From contig NZ_CP088014.1 of the NCBI RefSeq assembly GCF_021044685.1, positions 558,001 through 622,000 of the forward strand: a stretch of DNA of 64,000 nt. The letters run 5' to 3'. Within the stretch, counting starts at the first letter, position 1; each line of letters begins with the position of its first letter. The notes beneath the pieces are model-generated. The model was not told the origin of the DNA. It saw only the letters and a list, made by a program, of their open reading frames with translations, and did not search any database. Below, in pieces: positions 47,164-56,660 of this stretch. The position numbers and the translations under genes are program-made. The DNA is from Bradyrhizobium daqingense (GTDB taxonomy: Bacteria; Pseudomonadota; Alphaproteobacteria; Rhizobiales; Xanthobacteraceae).

Positions 47164-50034
47164 ATGACGTCGACCCGCGACAACGAGCTTGGTGCCGCAC
47201 GCCGCGAACAGGGCCCGGAAGCCCTGGTTGCGCTGAGCCAGCTCGCGCTCGACCATATGGAGCAGGGCGTCTGCGTCTACGATGCCGACAACCGGATCGT
47301 GCTGGTCAATCAGCGCTATCTCTCCTTTTTCGACATGTCGGCCGAATTCGTCGGGGTGGGAACGAGCTATCGCGAGGTGCTCGCGCACAGCGCGAGCCGC
47401 GGCAATTTTCCGGAAAGCGAGCTCGACGCGCTGTATTCGGCGCGGATCGCTCAGATCGCAGGCGGCAAACCGTTTCGAACCGAGCAACGGCTCGCAAGCG
47501 GCATCGTCATGGCGCTCGAGCTGAAGCCGCTGCCTGGCGGCGGGTGGATGACGATCTGCGACGACGTCAGCCGGCTCGCCCGACTCGAGGCGGAATTGCG
47601 TGTGCAGACCGAGCGCAGCCAGCATGCGCTCTCCAACATGTCGCATGGCCTGATCATGTACGACGCCGAGAGCCGCGTCGTGGTCTGCAACGAGCGCTTC
47701 CTGAAGCTCTACAACCTCGACCCCGACATCGTGAAGCCCGGCGTTTCGCACTGTACGGTGATCGAGCACTGGATGTCGCGCGGCAATCTGCCGGGAATGT
47801 CAGGCGACGAATTTCACGAGAGCCGACTGGATGATATCCGCGCCAGAAAGGCGAAAACCCTGCTGGTGATGCGCTACGACGGACGCATGGTGCAGGCGGT
47901 CTCCCGCTTCCTGCCCGACGGTGGCTGGGTGACGGTGCATGAGGACGTCACCGAGCGGCTGCAATATGAGGAGACGCTGCGGCAGCAGAACTTCATCCTC
48001 GATGCGGCTCTCGAGAACATGGCGCACGGGCTCGCCTTCTACGACAGCGACATGCGCCTGCGCGTCTGCAACACCACCTACCGCAAGATCTACCTGTTGT
48101 CGCCGGAGGAGACCAGGCCCGGCACGCATCTTTCCGAACTGATCGAACGGTCGATGGCCAACGGCGCGTTCGCTTCCGAGTACAGTCCGCAACAGCTCAT
48201 GGAAGCCGCGAGCGCGAGGATTGCGAGCCGCGATTCCTCGCCAATGCGACGACGCATGTCGAACGGCACCGTCATCTCGGTGCGCTATTGCGCGCTGCCA
48301 GATGGCGGCTTCGTGGCCACCTACGAGGACATCACCGAGCGCGAACACGCGGTCGAAGAACTGAGCGAACAGTATCGCCGCTTCGATGCCGCGTTGAACA
48401 ATATGAGCCAGGGCCTGTGCATGCTCGATTCGAGCCTGCGCGTGATCGTCTGCAACCGCCGCTACATCGAGATGTACGGGCTGTCGCCCGAGATCGTGAA
48501 GCCCGGCGTCTCTATGCGCGAGATCATGGAGCACAGCTGCGAGCTCGGCATCCATCCCAACACCACCGGTGCGCGGCTCTATGCCGACTATGTCGAGAGG
48601 CTGCGCGAAGGCGAGCACACGTTGCACCGCCATTTGAGCGACGGCCGCATCATCAAGCTCAATCACAAGCGGATGGAGCATGGCGGCTGGGTCGTCACCT
48701 ATGAGGACGTCACCGAGCGCCACAAGGCCCAGGCCCGCGTCGCACACATGGCGCGCCACGATTCGCTGACCGACCTGCCCAACCGCACGCTGTTCCGCGA
48801 GAAGATGAGCGAAGGGCTGAACCAGGTCGCGATCGCTGGCGGCGCGATGGCCGTGCTGTGTTTCGACCTCGACAATTTCAAGACCGTCAACGACCGGCTC
48901 GGCCATGCCGCGGGCGATCGCCTGTTGCGCTGGGTCGCAGCGCGCCTGAAGGAGAATGTCGGCGAGCACGACACCGTCGCACGGCTCGGCGGCGACGAGT
49001 TCGCCGTGCTGCAGCGCGGACCGCAGCCGCAATCGGCCGAAAAGCTCGCACGCCGCCTGGTCGAGATCATCGGTCATCCGCCGCCGCTGGAGAGTCAGTC
49101 GATCCATGTCGGCGTCTCCGTCGGCATCGCGATCGCGCCCGATCACGGGCTGGACGCCGACGAGCTGATGAAATGCGCCGACCTCGCCCTCTACCAGGCC
49201 AAGGCCAAGGGACGCGGCGCCTATCAGCTGTTCGAACCCGAGATGGAGGAAGAGGCGCGCAGCCGGCACGCGCTGGAGCACGACCTGCGCGGCGCACTGG
49301 AGGCGCGTGAGTTCCATCTGGTATTCCAGCCGCAGGTCCGCCTCGACAATTCCGAGCTCACCGGCTTCGAGGCGCTGCTGCGCTGGAAGCATCCCTCGCG
49401 CGGCTTCGTCTCGCCGGCCGAATTCATTCCGATCGCGGAAGAGACCGGACTGATCGTCCCAATCGGCGAATGGGTGCTGCGCAGCGCCTGTGCGACCGCC
49501 GTGTCCTGGCCCGACGTGACCGTCGCGGTCAACCTGTCGCCGGTGCAGTTCCGCGCGCGCGGGCTGGTGGCAATGGTCACGAGCGCGCTGGCCGAAGCCG
49601 GCCTACCGCCGCAACGGCTCGAGCTCGAGGTCACCGAAACGGCATTGCTCGACGACAGCGAAGCGACGATAGAGATCCTGCACCAGCTCCGCGCATTGGG
49701 GGTGCGGGTCAGTCTCGACGATTTCGGCGTCGGCTATTCCTCACTGAGCTATCTGCGCAAATTCCCGTTCGATCGCATCAAGATCGATCGCTCCTTCGTC
49801 GGCACGCTCGGCGAAAGCCCGGAGAGCGTCGCCATCGTCCGCACCATTGCCAGCCTCGGCTCCGTGCTCGGCGTCGAGACCACGGCGGAGGGCGTGGAGA
49901 CCGAGGAGCAGCTCGACTTCGTCCGCGAATGCGGCTGCACCGCGGTGCAGGGCTATTATTTCGGCAAGCCTTGCCCGGCGGCCGAGGTCCACCGTGCCAT
50001 CGAGAGGCTGAGCACGTTCCGGCGCGTGGCGTAG
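47164..50034 (+). CDS. Tandem-PAS GGDEF/EAL cyclic-di-GMP protein
   Basis: A 956-residue cytosolic signalling protein with no membrane segment. Four related PAS units (about residues 28-140, 155-275, 283-405, 410-530) share the pattern L-x-N-M-x-x-G-L-x-x-x-D and G-V-S/T-x-x-E-I-M-E-H. The GGDEF domain is intact, with R-L-G-G-D-E-F at about 605, and the EAL domain begins with F-E-A-L-L-R-W at about 735, keeping N, E, D-D-F-G-x-G and K-I-D. Both synthesis and breakdown of cyclic di-GMP are thus possible. The start is an ATG with weak upstream signals. It is a monocistronic gene. Confidence 0.94.
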   Translation: MTSTRDNELGAARREQGPEALVALSQLALDHMEQGVCVYDADNRIVLVNQRYLSFFDMSAEFVGVGTSYREVLAHSASRGNFPESELDALYSARIAQIAGGKPFRTEQRLASGIVMALELKPLPGGGWMTICDDVSRLARLEAELRVQTERSQHALSNMSHGLIMYDAESRVVVCNERFLKLYNLDPDIVKPGVSHCTVIEHWMSRGNLPGMSGDEFHESRLDDIRARKAKTLLVMRYDGRMVQAVSRFLPDGGWVTVHEDVTERLQYEETLRQQNFILDAALENMAHGLAFYDSDMRLRVCNTTYRKIYLLSPEETRPGTHLSELIERSMANGAFASEYSPQQLMEAASARIASRDSSPMRRRMSNGTVISVRYCALPDGGFVATYEDITEREHAVEELSEQYRRFDAALNNMSQGLCMLDSSLRVIVCNRRYIEMYGLSPEIVKPGVSMREIMEHSCELGIHPNTTGARLYADYVERLREGEHTLHRHLSDGRIIKLNHKRMEHGGWVVTYEDVTERHKAQARVAHMARHDSLTDLPNRTLFREKMSEGLNQVAIAGGAMAVLCFDLDNFKTVNDRLGHAAGDRLLRWVAARLKENVGEHDTVARLGGDEFAVLQRGPQPQSAEKLARRLVEIIGHPPPLESQSIHVGVSVGIAIAPDHGLDADELMKCADLALYQAKAKGRGAYQLFEPEMEEEARSRHALEHDLRGALEAREFHLVFQPQVRLDNSELTGFEALLRWKHPSRGFVSPAEFIPIAEETGLIVPIGEWVLRSACATAVSWPDVTVAVNLSPVQFRARGLVAMVTSALAEAGLPPQRLELEVTETALLDDSEATIEILHQLRALGVRVSLDDFGVGYSSLSYLRKFPFDRIKIDRSFVGTLGESPESVAIVRTIASLGSVLGVETTAEGVETEEQLDFVRECGCTAVQGYYFGKPCPAAEVHRAIERLSTFRRVA

Positions 50035-50238
50035 CGGTATCGCCCGCTCAAATTCCGTATCTCGGTACATCTTCAAACGACCAATCGTCGCACGCAGCGT
50101 TGCCGGTCGGGTTGTCGTCCGGCTCCTCGCCCAGCACGCGCAATGGCGCTTTTCTTCTCTCGTGATTTCGTGAACAATCGCCGCCACAAGAATGAGGAGC
50201 GGCGGCCCGAGCGCCGTTGCTGCGAGGGAGGCTTTTCG

Positions 50239-51216
50239 ATGTTGCGATACGGGCTGAAGACGATTGCCTTTGCCGCCGTGCATGCGGTCATGGGTGCAGT
50301 GCTCACCACTGGCGCCAATGCGCAGGATTATCCCAGCAAACCGGTCACGCTGATCGTGCCATGGCCGGCTGGCGGGTCGACCGACATCTCGATGCGCGCG
50401 ATCGCCGACAGCGCTTCGAAGGCCCTGGGGCAGCCGATCGTGATCGACAACAAGGCCGGCGGCGGCGGCACGGTCGGACCTGCGACCATGGCAGCAGGAG
50501 CGAAACCGGACGGCTACACCATCTCGCAGATTCCGATCACCGTGTTCCGCCTGCCCCTGATGCAGGAGGTGTCATGGGATCCGGCGAGGGATTTCAGCTA
50601 CATCGTCCACCTCACCGGCTACACCTTCGGTGTCACCACCAGCGCGGAGTCGCAGTTCAAGAGCTGGAAGGACGTGGTGGAGTTCGCCAAGGCCAACCCG
50701 GGCAAGGTGACCTACGCAACCCCCGGTGCGGGCACCTCGCTGCATATCGGGATGGAGCAGATCGCCGGGATGGCTGGCATCAAGCTGACGCAGGTGCCGT
50801 TCAAGGGTGGCGCGGAGACCAATGCCGCCGTGCTCGGCCAGCACACCATGCTTCAGGCTGATTCCACGGGATGGCGGCCGCTGGTCGACGCCGGCAAGCT
50901 GCGGCTGCTGATGGTGTGGACCGGTGCCCGCTCGCCGAACTATCCTGATGTGCCGACGCTGAAGGAGCTCGGCTATTCCATGGTCTATGATTCCCCCTTC
51001 GGCATTGCCGGACCGAAGGGAATGGATCCCAAGATCGTCGCCAAGCTGCACGATGCCTTCAAGAAGGCGCTCGAGGACCCCGCAGTGATCGCGACGCTCG
51101 CCAAGTTCGACATGGTGCCGAACTACAAGAACACCGAGGACTACAAGAAGTTCGTCGTCGAGGTCACGGAGTCCGAACGCAAGGTGATCGAGACGCTTGG
51201 GCTGGCGAAGAAGTAG
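50239..51216 (+). CDS. tctC: Tripartite tricarboxylate transporter substrate-binding protein (Bug family, TctC)
   Basis: A 325-residue periplasmic binding protein. The signal peptide ends in A-N-A before Q-D-Y-P-S-K-P, the stock start of Bug proteins (Y-P-x-K-P-V-x-L-I-V-P). P-A-G-G-S-T-D and the A-x-P-D-G-Y-T-like segment confirm it. It delivers a carboxylate to the TctA/TctB permease. An AGGGAGG site precedes the ATG at 50239. The gene is the first of a tctCBA operon; a hairpin repeat lies between it and tctB. Confidence 0.93.
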   Translation: MLRYGLKTIAFAAVHAVMGAVLTTGANAQDYPSKPVTLIVPWPAGGSTDISMRAIADSASKALGQPIVIDNKAGGGGTVGPATMAAGAKPDGYTISQIPITVFRLPLMQEVSWDPARDFSYIVHLTGYTFGVTTSAESQFKSWKDVVEFAKANPGKVTYATPGAGTSLHIGMEQIAGMAGIKLTQVPFKGGAETNAAVLGQHTMLQADSTGWRPLVDAGKLRLLMVWTGARSPNYPDVPTLKELGYSMVYDSPFGIAGPKGMDPKIVAKLHDAFKKALEDPAVIATLAKFDMVPNYKNTEDYKKFVVEVTESERKVIETLGLAKK

Positions 51217-51227
51217 AGTCGCACTGC

Positions 51228-51390
51228 TTGTGTCCCGGACGCGCTGCAGCGTGCAACGCTGCTGCGCAGAGCCGGGACCCATCTTCTTCGCCCACACTGA
51301 TGGGCCCCGGCTCTGCAGCCGCACCGCCATAGCACGTTGAAGACGTGCGTGAACGTACTTATGGCCGCTGCGCTGCGTCCGGGGCACGAG
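51228..51390. repeat. Intergenic palindrome, family C (GTCCCGGACGCGCTGC type)
   Basis: GTGTCCCGGACGCGCTGCAG at the left pairs with GCTGCGCTGCGTCCGGGGCAC at the right end, and GCAGAGCCGGGACCCAT with ATGGGCCCCGGCTCTGC inside. It sits between tctC and tctB and would lower expression of the permease relative to the abundant binding protein. Confidence 0.82.
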
Positions 51391-51399
51391 AGAGAATCG

Positions 51400-51885
51400 A
51401 TGAACGACCAAACCAACGTCAAACTCCGCCTCAGCAACTCCGAGCTCTGGGGCGGCTTGATCGGGCTCGCGATCGGCGGCTTCGTGATCTGGCAGGGCCT
51501 GAAGCTGAAGCTCGGCACCATCAATGATCCTGGCTCCGGCTACGTGCTGTTCTACACCGGCATCCTGATCTGCCTGTTCGCAGGCTCCATCATCATCTCC
51601 GCCGTCACCGAAGGCGGGCCTACCCTGGCCTCGCGCTGGGAGAATGCACGCTGGGGCAAGCCGCTCCTCGTCATCGCCTGCCTCGCCGCATTCTCCCTTG
51701 CGCTGGAACCGCTGGGCTTCCTGTTGTCCTCGATCCCTCTGGTGCTGCTGCTGTTACGGCTGATCGACCCCGTCCGCTGGACGCTGGCGATCCCGATCGC
51801 GGTGCTGGTGCCCATGGGCATGTGGTGGGTGCTCAAACGCCTGCTCTTGATCCAGTTGCCCTCCGGCCTGTTCGGGATCGGCTGA
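51400..51885 (+). CDS. tctB: Tripartite tricarboxylate transporter small permease subunit (TctB)
   Basis: A 161-residue membrane protein with four hydrophobic helices, the length and layout of TctB. It begins with a short polar N-terminus (M-N-D-Q-T-N-V-K-L-R) and the first helix G-G-L-I-G-L-A-I-G-G-F-V-I-W. The ATG at 51400 has GAGAGA six bases upstream; the frame upstream to 51337 runs into the repeat. Next to tctA by three bases. Confidence 0.9.
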   Translation: MNDQTNVKLRLSNSELWGGLIGLAIGGFVIWQGLKLKLGTINDPGSGYVLFYTGILICLFAGSIIISAVTEGGPTLASRWENARWGKPLLVIACLAAFSLALEPLGFLLSSIPLVLLLLRLIDPVRWTLAIPIAVLVPMGMWWVLKRLLLIQLPSGLFGIG

Positions 51886-51888
51886 CCC

Positions 51889-53397
51889 ATGGATACGCTC
51901 GCCAATGTCGCGCACGGGTTCGGCGTCGCGCTGACCGGGATCAACCTCCTCTATTGCTTCATCGGCGTCTTCATCGGCACGCTGGTCGGCGTCCTGCCGG
52001 GCATCGGCCCGATCTCGGCGATGTCGTTGCTGCTGCCCGTGACATTGTCGGGCACGCCGGAATCCGGCATCATCATGATGGCCGGCATCTATTACGGCTC
52101 CATGTATGGCGGCTCGACCACGTCGATCCTGGTCAACATCCCCGGCGAGGCCGCCTCCGTCGTCACCTGCATCGACGGTCACCAGATGGCCAAGCAGGGC
52201 CGCGCCGGTCCCGCACTCGGCATCGCCGCCTTCGGCTCCTTCATCGCCGGCACTTTCGCGCTGATCGCCTTGATGCTGGTGGCGCCGCGGCTTGCCAGCA
52301 TCGCCATCGCGTTTGGCCCGGCCGAATATTTCAGCCTGATGGTGCTCGGCCTCGTCGTGCTGACCTTCCTGACCCAGGGCTCGATGCCGAAGGCGCTGCT
52401 GATGGCCTGCATCGGCGTCGTGCTCGGACTGGTCGGGCTCGACAGCATCACGGCACAGCCGCGGCTCACCTTCGGCCGCATGGAGCTGATCGATGGCATC
52501 GGCCTCGTGCCGGTCGTAATGGGCCTGTTCGGCGTCGCCGAGGTGCTGCTCAACACCGAGCAGGCGATCAAGCGCGACATCATCGACACGAAGATCACGC
52601 AGCTATTGCCGAGCAAAGCCGATTGGCGGGCGAGCGCAGGCCCGGTAGGGCGCGGTACGCTGCTCGGTTTCCTGCTCGGTATTCTGCCGGGCGGCGGTGC
52701 TGTCGTGGCGTCGTTCGGCTCCTATGCGCTGGAGAAGCGGCTGTCGAAAACGCCGGAGCGGTTCGGCCATGGCGCGATCGAAGGCGTCGCGGGCCCCGAA
52801 TCCGCCAACAACGCCGCGGCCGGCGGCGCCTTCATTCCGCTGATGACGCTCGGTATCCCGCCGAACGTGGTGATGGCGCTGCTACTCGGCGCCTTCGTGG
52901 TTCACGGCCTGCAGCCGGGACCGCTGATGATCACGCAGAATCCCGGCCTGTTCTGGGGCATCGTCGCCAGCATGTATATCGGCAACGTCATGCTGCTGGT
53001 GCTCAATCTGCCGATGATCGGCATGTGGGTGCAGCTGCTGAAGCTGCCCTACAACATCCTGTTTCCGCTCATCATCCTCTTCACCATCATCGGCGTCTAT
53101 TGTTCGAGCAACAACGTGTTCGACGTCTATGTGATGATCGCGTTCGGGATCATCGGCTACTTCATGCGCAAGCTCGGCTACGAGCCGGCGCCGCTGGTGC
53201 TCGCCTTCGTGCTCGGGCCGATGCTGGAGAACAATCTGCGCAAGTCGCTGATCCTGTCACAAGGCGATCTCTGGACCTTCGTGCAGCGGCCGATCTCGGC
53301 GACGTGCCTGGCGTTCGCGCTGGTGCTGCTGATCGCGCCGCTATTGCCGGCACTGCGCAAGAAGCGCGAGCTGGTGGCGCTGGATGAAGGGGCGTGA
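51889..53397 (+). CDS. tctA: Tripartite tricarboxylate transporter large permease subunit (TctA)
   Basis: A 502-residue permease with about twelve membrane helices. The two signature loops are present: [11 protein letters not shown] near residue 36 and [13 protein letters not shown] near residue 264, with [14 protein letters not shown] after the second. It carries a di- or tricarboxylate inward using the membrane potential, with TctB and the TctC binding protein. Its ATG follows the tctB stop by three bases; translational coupling explains the weak ribosome site. The transported acid is unknown. Confidence 0.95.
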   Translation: MDTLANVAHGFGVALTGINLLYCFIGVFIGTLVGVLPGIGPISAMSLLLPVTLSGTPESGIIMMAGIYYGSMYGGSTTSILVNIPGEAASVVTCIDGHQMAKQGRAGPALGIAAFGSFIAGTFALIALMLVAPRLASIAIAFGPAEYFSLMVLGLVVLTFLTQGSMPKALLMACIGVVLGLVGLDSITAQPRLTFGRMELIDGIGLVPVVMGLFGVAEVLLNTEQAIKRDIIDTKITQLLPSKADWRASAGPVGRGTLLGFLLGILPGGGAVVASFGSYALEKRLSKTPERFGHGAIEGVAGPESANNAAAGGAFIPLMTLGIPPNVVMALLLGAFVVHGLQPGPLMITQNPGLFWGIVASMYIGNVMLLVLNLPMIGMWVQLLKLPYNILFPLIILFTIIGVYCSSNNVFDVYVMIAFGIIGYFMRKLGYEPAPLVLAFVLGPMLENNLRKSLILSQGDLWTFVQRPISATCLAFALVLLIAPLLPALRKKRELVALDEGA

Positions 53398-53404
53398 GGA
53401 ACTT

Positions 53405-53495
53405 GTAGGGTGGATTAGCCGCAGGCGTAATCCACCTCTTCGGTCTTTGCGAATGAGAGAAGTGGTGGGTTACGCCTGCGGCTAACCCACCCTAC
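53405..53495. repeat. Intergenic palindrome, family B (GTAGGGTGGATTAGCC type)
   Basis: GTAGGGTGGATTAGCCGCAG at the left pairs with CTGCGGCTAACCCACCCTAC at the right, and GCGTAATCCACC with GGTGGGTTACGC. It separates the convergent tctA and GGDEF/EAL genes. Confidence 0.92.
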
Positions 53496-53501
53496 GATTC
53501 A

Positions 53502-55220
53502 TCACCCCGCCGCGGGCAGCGCGCTGTCCGGCCGCGCGCCCCACGGGCGCTCCGCCGAGGCCAGCCCGATCAGGCGGCCCTGGATATAGTCGCAGCCCCA
53601 GTCGAGCAGCATGCTTGCGGCTTCTTCGTCCTGCACCCATTCGGCCACGGTCTTGATGTCGAGGCGGCGAGCGAGGTCGATCAGCGTCTGCACGAAGGCG
53701 CGATCGTCGGCTGAGCGGGTGATGTTCTGCACGAAGGCGCCGTCGATCTTGACGATGTCGACGCCGAGCTTGCGCAAATTGCGGAACGAGGTGTAGCCGG
53801 CACCGAAATCGTCGATGGCGATGCGGCTGCCGAAGTGCTTGAGGCGGCCGACGAAGGCGCGAACGTCGTCGATGTCCTGGATCGCGACCGTTTCGGTGAT
53901 CTCGACGATCAGCCGCTCGGCAACGCCGGGATGGGCCTGCATCAACGATTCGATTCCCGCCCACCAGTCCGGATCCATCGTCGTATCCGGCGAGATGTTG
54001 AGGCTGAGGCAGATGTCGGGTGCGGCGGCAAGCTCGGCCACCACGAGCTCCAGCACGCGGTGGTCGACCAGGCGAATGAGGCCGAGCCGTTCGGCGACCG
54101 GCACGATATCGGGCGCCAGCAGCACCTGGCCGTCGCCTTGATCCATCCGCACCAGGCATTCGTGGAATGCGCGTTCGCGCGAGGCGGTCGCCACCACCGG
54201 CTCATAGGCGAGCTTGATGCGGCGCTCGTTCAGCGCGGTGACGATCTCGTCGGTGACGCGGATGTTGACGCGGCGCTGCGCGTCGCGCGCGGCATCCGGA
54301 CGCCACGCCGCGAACGAGCCGACACGGCGGCGCTTGGCGGCGTCCAGCGTCTCGTGCGCGCGGTTGACGGCTTCGTCGGTGTTGCGCGCATAGCGCGGCA
54401 GGCTGACCGCACCGATCGACGCCGTGACCGAGACCGGTCCCGATTTGGTGGGCACCACCTCGTCGCGGATGCCGGCGAGGAAGCGCTCGGCAGCGACGTT
54501 CATGTCGTCGACGGTGCAGTTCTTCAGGATCAGGCCGAACTTGTTGCCGGAGAAGCGTCCGAGCACGTCGCCGCCGCGCAGGCGCGCACGAATGCGCTTG
54601 GCGACGTCGAGAATCACGGCATCGGCAACGTCGAAGCCGAAGGCGTCATTGACGCGGGCGAGATGATCGATGCCGACAAGCATGAAAGCCGCGGTCGAGC
54701 GGAAGCGGGTCGTCTCCTCGATCGACTCGGCCAGCGCCGCGATCAGATGGGAGCGGTTGAGCTCGCCGGTCAGCGGATCGAGCCGGGCCAGCTTCGACAG
54801 CTCCTCATCGCGGGCATGGCGCTCATTGTTGATGCGGACGGAGCCGATCGCACGCGTGGGGCGGCCATCGGGGCCGGCAAACCAGCGGCCGGTCTCCTCG
54901 ACCCAGACCACGGGATCGGAGGCACTCATGCGCACGCCGTACTCGACCCGATAGGGCGTGCCGTCGGCGCCATGCACGGCGGAGGTCTGCGCCAGCGCCG
55001 CGGTCCGCAAAGACTGCGCCGGCTCGATCAGCTTGGCGAACTCGGCCCCGGTCGCGAGCCGCTCGGCGGGAATGCCCGGGAAGACGGCGCTGACCTGCTC
55101 ACCCCAGACGATGACGTCGCTGGCGATGTCCCAGGCGAACACGGCCTGGCCGAGCGCGGCCAGAATGTCGGAGGCTTGCGGCAATGCAGGGGTCAAGATC
55201 GCCTCGTTTCGGGACAGCAA
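53502..55220 (-). CDS. PAS-GGDEF-EAL protein with degenerate GGDEF motif
   Basis: A 572-residue soluble protein: a PAS-like N-domain (about 18-130), a GGDEF domain (about 140-295) whose active site reads R-F-S-G-N-K-F in place of R-x-G-G-D-E-F, and an EAL domain (about 320-560). In the EAL domain the first motif is E-C-L, and the catalytic N (L-N-I-S-P), E (V-E-I-T-E-T), D-D (D-D-F-G-A-G-Y) and K (V-K-I-D-G) are retained, so phosphodiesterase activity is likely and cyclase activity is not. The start is TTG at 55220 after AGGA; another TTG at 55196 has GAGG five bases upstream and is nearly as good. Confidence 0.9.
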   Translation of the reverse strand: MLSRNEAILTPALPQASDILAALGQAVFAWDIASDVIVWGEQVSAVFPGIPAERLATGAEFAKLIEPAQSLRTAALAQTSAVHGADGTPYRVEYGVRMSASDPVVWVEETGRWFAGPDGRPTRAIGSVRINNERHARDEELSKLARLDPLTGELNRSHLIAALAESIEETTRFRSTAAFMLVGIDHLARVNDAFGFDVADAVILDVAKRIRARLRGGDVLGRFSGNKFGLILKNCTVDDMNVAAERFLAGIRDEVVPTKSGPVSVTASIGAVSLPRYARNTDEAVNRAHETLDAAKRRRVGSFAAWRPDAARDAQRRVNIRVTDEIVTALNERRIKLAYEPVVATASRERAFHECLVRMDQGDGQVLLAPDIVPVAERLGLIRLVDHRVLELVVAELAAAPDICLSLNISPDTTMDPDWWAGIESLMQAHPGVAERLIVEITETVAIQDIDDVRAFVGRLKHFGSRIAIDDFGAGYTSFRNLRKLGVDIVKIDGAFVQNITRSADDRAFVQTLIDLARRLDIKTVAEWVQDEEAASMLLDWGCDYIQGRLIGLASAERPWGARPDSALPAAG

Positions 55221-55418
55221 GGAGTCCTGAGCCGGTACAGGATAAAGCCAGATTCGTCTTCGACCCTAGGCAAAGTTCATAAACAATTTGGAAACCACGT
55301 TCCCAAGGCGGTCGGGAACCAAATAGGCTCAGCCGGCATAGGCCTTGCGAGTACTGACACGCACCGGAGCCAGCGTCCCGAAACGCGACAGGCTCCGCCG
55401 GATCAACGGTGATAGGCG

Positions 55419-55679
55419 ATGTTGGGTACCGATCGATTGGACCAAGCGGACAACGGCACGGGCACGGACCTGGTGCCGATGCTGCCTACGCTTGCGTGGG
55501 TCCATAAAATGCCCCTACCCCGCCCCGATCCCAGCTTCGTCACCCAGCTGATCGCCAATGCCGAGCATCTGCCCCAGACCAGCCGGCTTCGCCGTGGCTC
55601 CTCCGAGGATGCGCTGCTTGCCTATGGCAGCAAGCGTCCGCTGCAAAGCGTCAGCGCGCGGACACGGCAGGTAGCTTGA
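55419..55679 (+). CDS. Small conserved-looking protein of unknown function
   Basis: An 86-residue frame with codon use like its neighbours. The core (about residues 34-70: P-R-P-D-P-S-F-V-T-Q-L-I-A-N-A-E, then L-P-Q-T-S-R-L-R-R-G-S) looks like a real, soluble alpha-helical small protein seen in rhizobia, from memory. No domain is recognised. The ATG at 55419 has only a weak AGG upstream; M21 or M31 could be the true start. It ends seven bases before the convergent membrane protein gene. Confidence 0.6.
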   Translation: MLGTDRLDQADNGTGTDLVPMLPTLAWVHKMPLPRPDPSFVTQLIANAEHLPQTSRLRRGSSEDALLAYGSKRPLQSVSARTRQVA

Positions 55680-55685
55680 GGCCGA

Positions 55686-56339
55686 TCAGCGCGGCGGCGT
55701 CTCGGAAGACGGTGGCGTGCCGTTACCCGGCTGGAGATGCGGCGAGGGAATTTCCGGCGACGGCGCGCCCTGTGCGGGCTTTGGCGCAGGGTGATCCATC
55801 AGCACGGACTCGGCGACGGACTGCGCCGAAGGTGCGGGCGGCTCGGCCGGTGCCGCCTGCGGCGCAATCACCGGCTCGAACTTGCGCTCGGCCGCCACAT
55901 CCTCTGCGGCCGCTTCGGCCTGGCGCTTGGCCTTGCGTGGCGCGGCCACCGTCGTCTCGGCGACATAGGTGACGCGACGGCGCGTGCGCTGGGCGATGCC
56001 GGCGAAAAAGTCGGCCATCGCGAGCAGCACCAGCAGGAAAAAGGTGGAGTTGCCGAATTTGGGCCACATCACGAATTCGGCTGCGGCCGCGCCGAACACG
56101 ATCAGCGACAGCAGATGGTCCATGAGGAATTTGGAGCCGGGCCGGGCGCCCTTGACCACTTCGAGCAGCAGCAGCACCACGCCGAGCGCGAGCAGGAGAT
56201 CGGCGAGCGTGACCGGCCAGACCTCGCCGGACACCATCGGGACCTTGAACAGCACGTCCGTGAAGGACACGGTCGGCATCAGGAAGGCGATGATGTTGTA
56301 GACCGCGAGCGGGATCAGAAGCAGCGGGAAACCGACCAT
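55686..56339 (-). CDS. Conserved membrane protein of unknown function with proline/alanine-rich tail
   Basis: A 217-residue protein with four membrane helices (about residues 3-24, 42-62, 78-96, 100-118). The tail of about 90 residues is rich in Ala, Pro and Glu and probably disordered. The ATG at 56339 (M-V-G-F-P-L-L-L-I-P) starts at the first helix; the open frame reaches 56414 with GTG, and an ATG at 56396 is also possible. It lies between rpmF and a small convergent gene. No function can be assigned. Confidence 0.78.
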   Translation of the reverse strand: MVGFPLLLIPLAVYNIIAFLMPTVSFTDVLFKVPMVSGEVWPVTLADLLLALGVVLLLLEVVKGARPGSKFLMDHLLSLIVFGAAAAEFVMWPKFGNSTFFLLVLLAMADFFAGIAQRTRRRVTYVAETTVAAPRKAKRQAEAAAEDVAAERKFEPVIAPQAAPAEPPAPSAQSVAESVLMDHPAPKPAQGAPSPEIPSPHLQPGNGTPPSSETPPR

Positions 56340-56477
56340 CGGCAAGGCGCCTTCTCGATCAAGATATCCGGACAGGACAATGCGGCGGCGAAGCATTTGC
56401 TCCGCCGCCGTCACCGTCTAGCTCATGGGTTGGCTGAAATCAGGCAGCGCGATCGTCCCGCCTGAAGAAAGGTCCCT

Positions 56478-56660
56478 TCAGGACTCTTTCTTTTTCAGGA
56501 CCTGACGGCCCTTGTACATGCCGGTCTTGAGGTCGAGATGGTGCGGACGACGGAGCTCGCCGGAGTCCTTGTCTTCGACATAGGTCGGCTTCTTGATGGC
56601 GTCTGCCGAGCGGCGCATGCCACGGCGCGACGGCGAGGTTTTTCTTCTCGGAACGGCCAT
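56478..56660 (-). CDS. rpmF: 50S ribosomal protein L32
   Basis: A 60-residue basic protein with the L32 start [18 protein letters not shown] and the internal R-R-P-H-H-L-D segment with [10 protein letters not shown] typical of alphaproteobacterial L32, which lacks the cysteine zinc site of other L32 forms. It is a component of the large ribosomal subunit. The gene follows mtgA on the same strand in reverse order, with about 170 bases between. Confidence 0.97.
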   Translation of the reverse strand: MAVPRRKTSPSRRGMRRSADAIKKPTYVEDKDSGELRRPHHLDLKTGMYKGRQVLKKKES

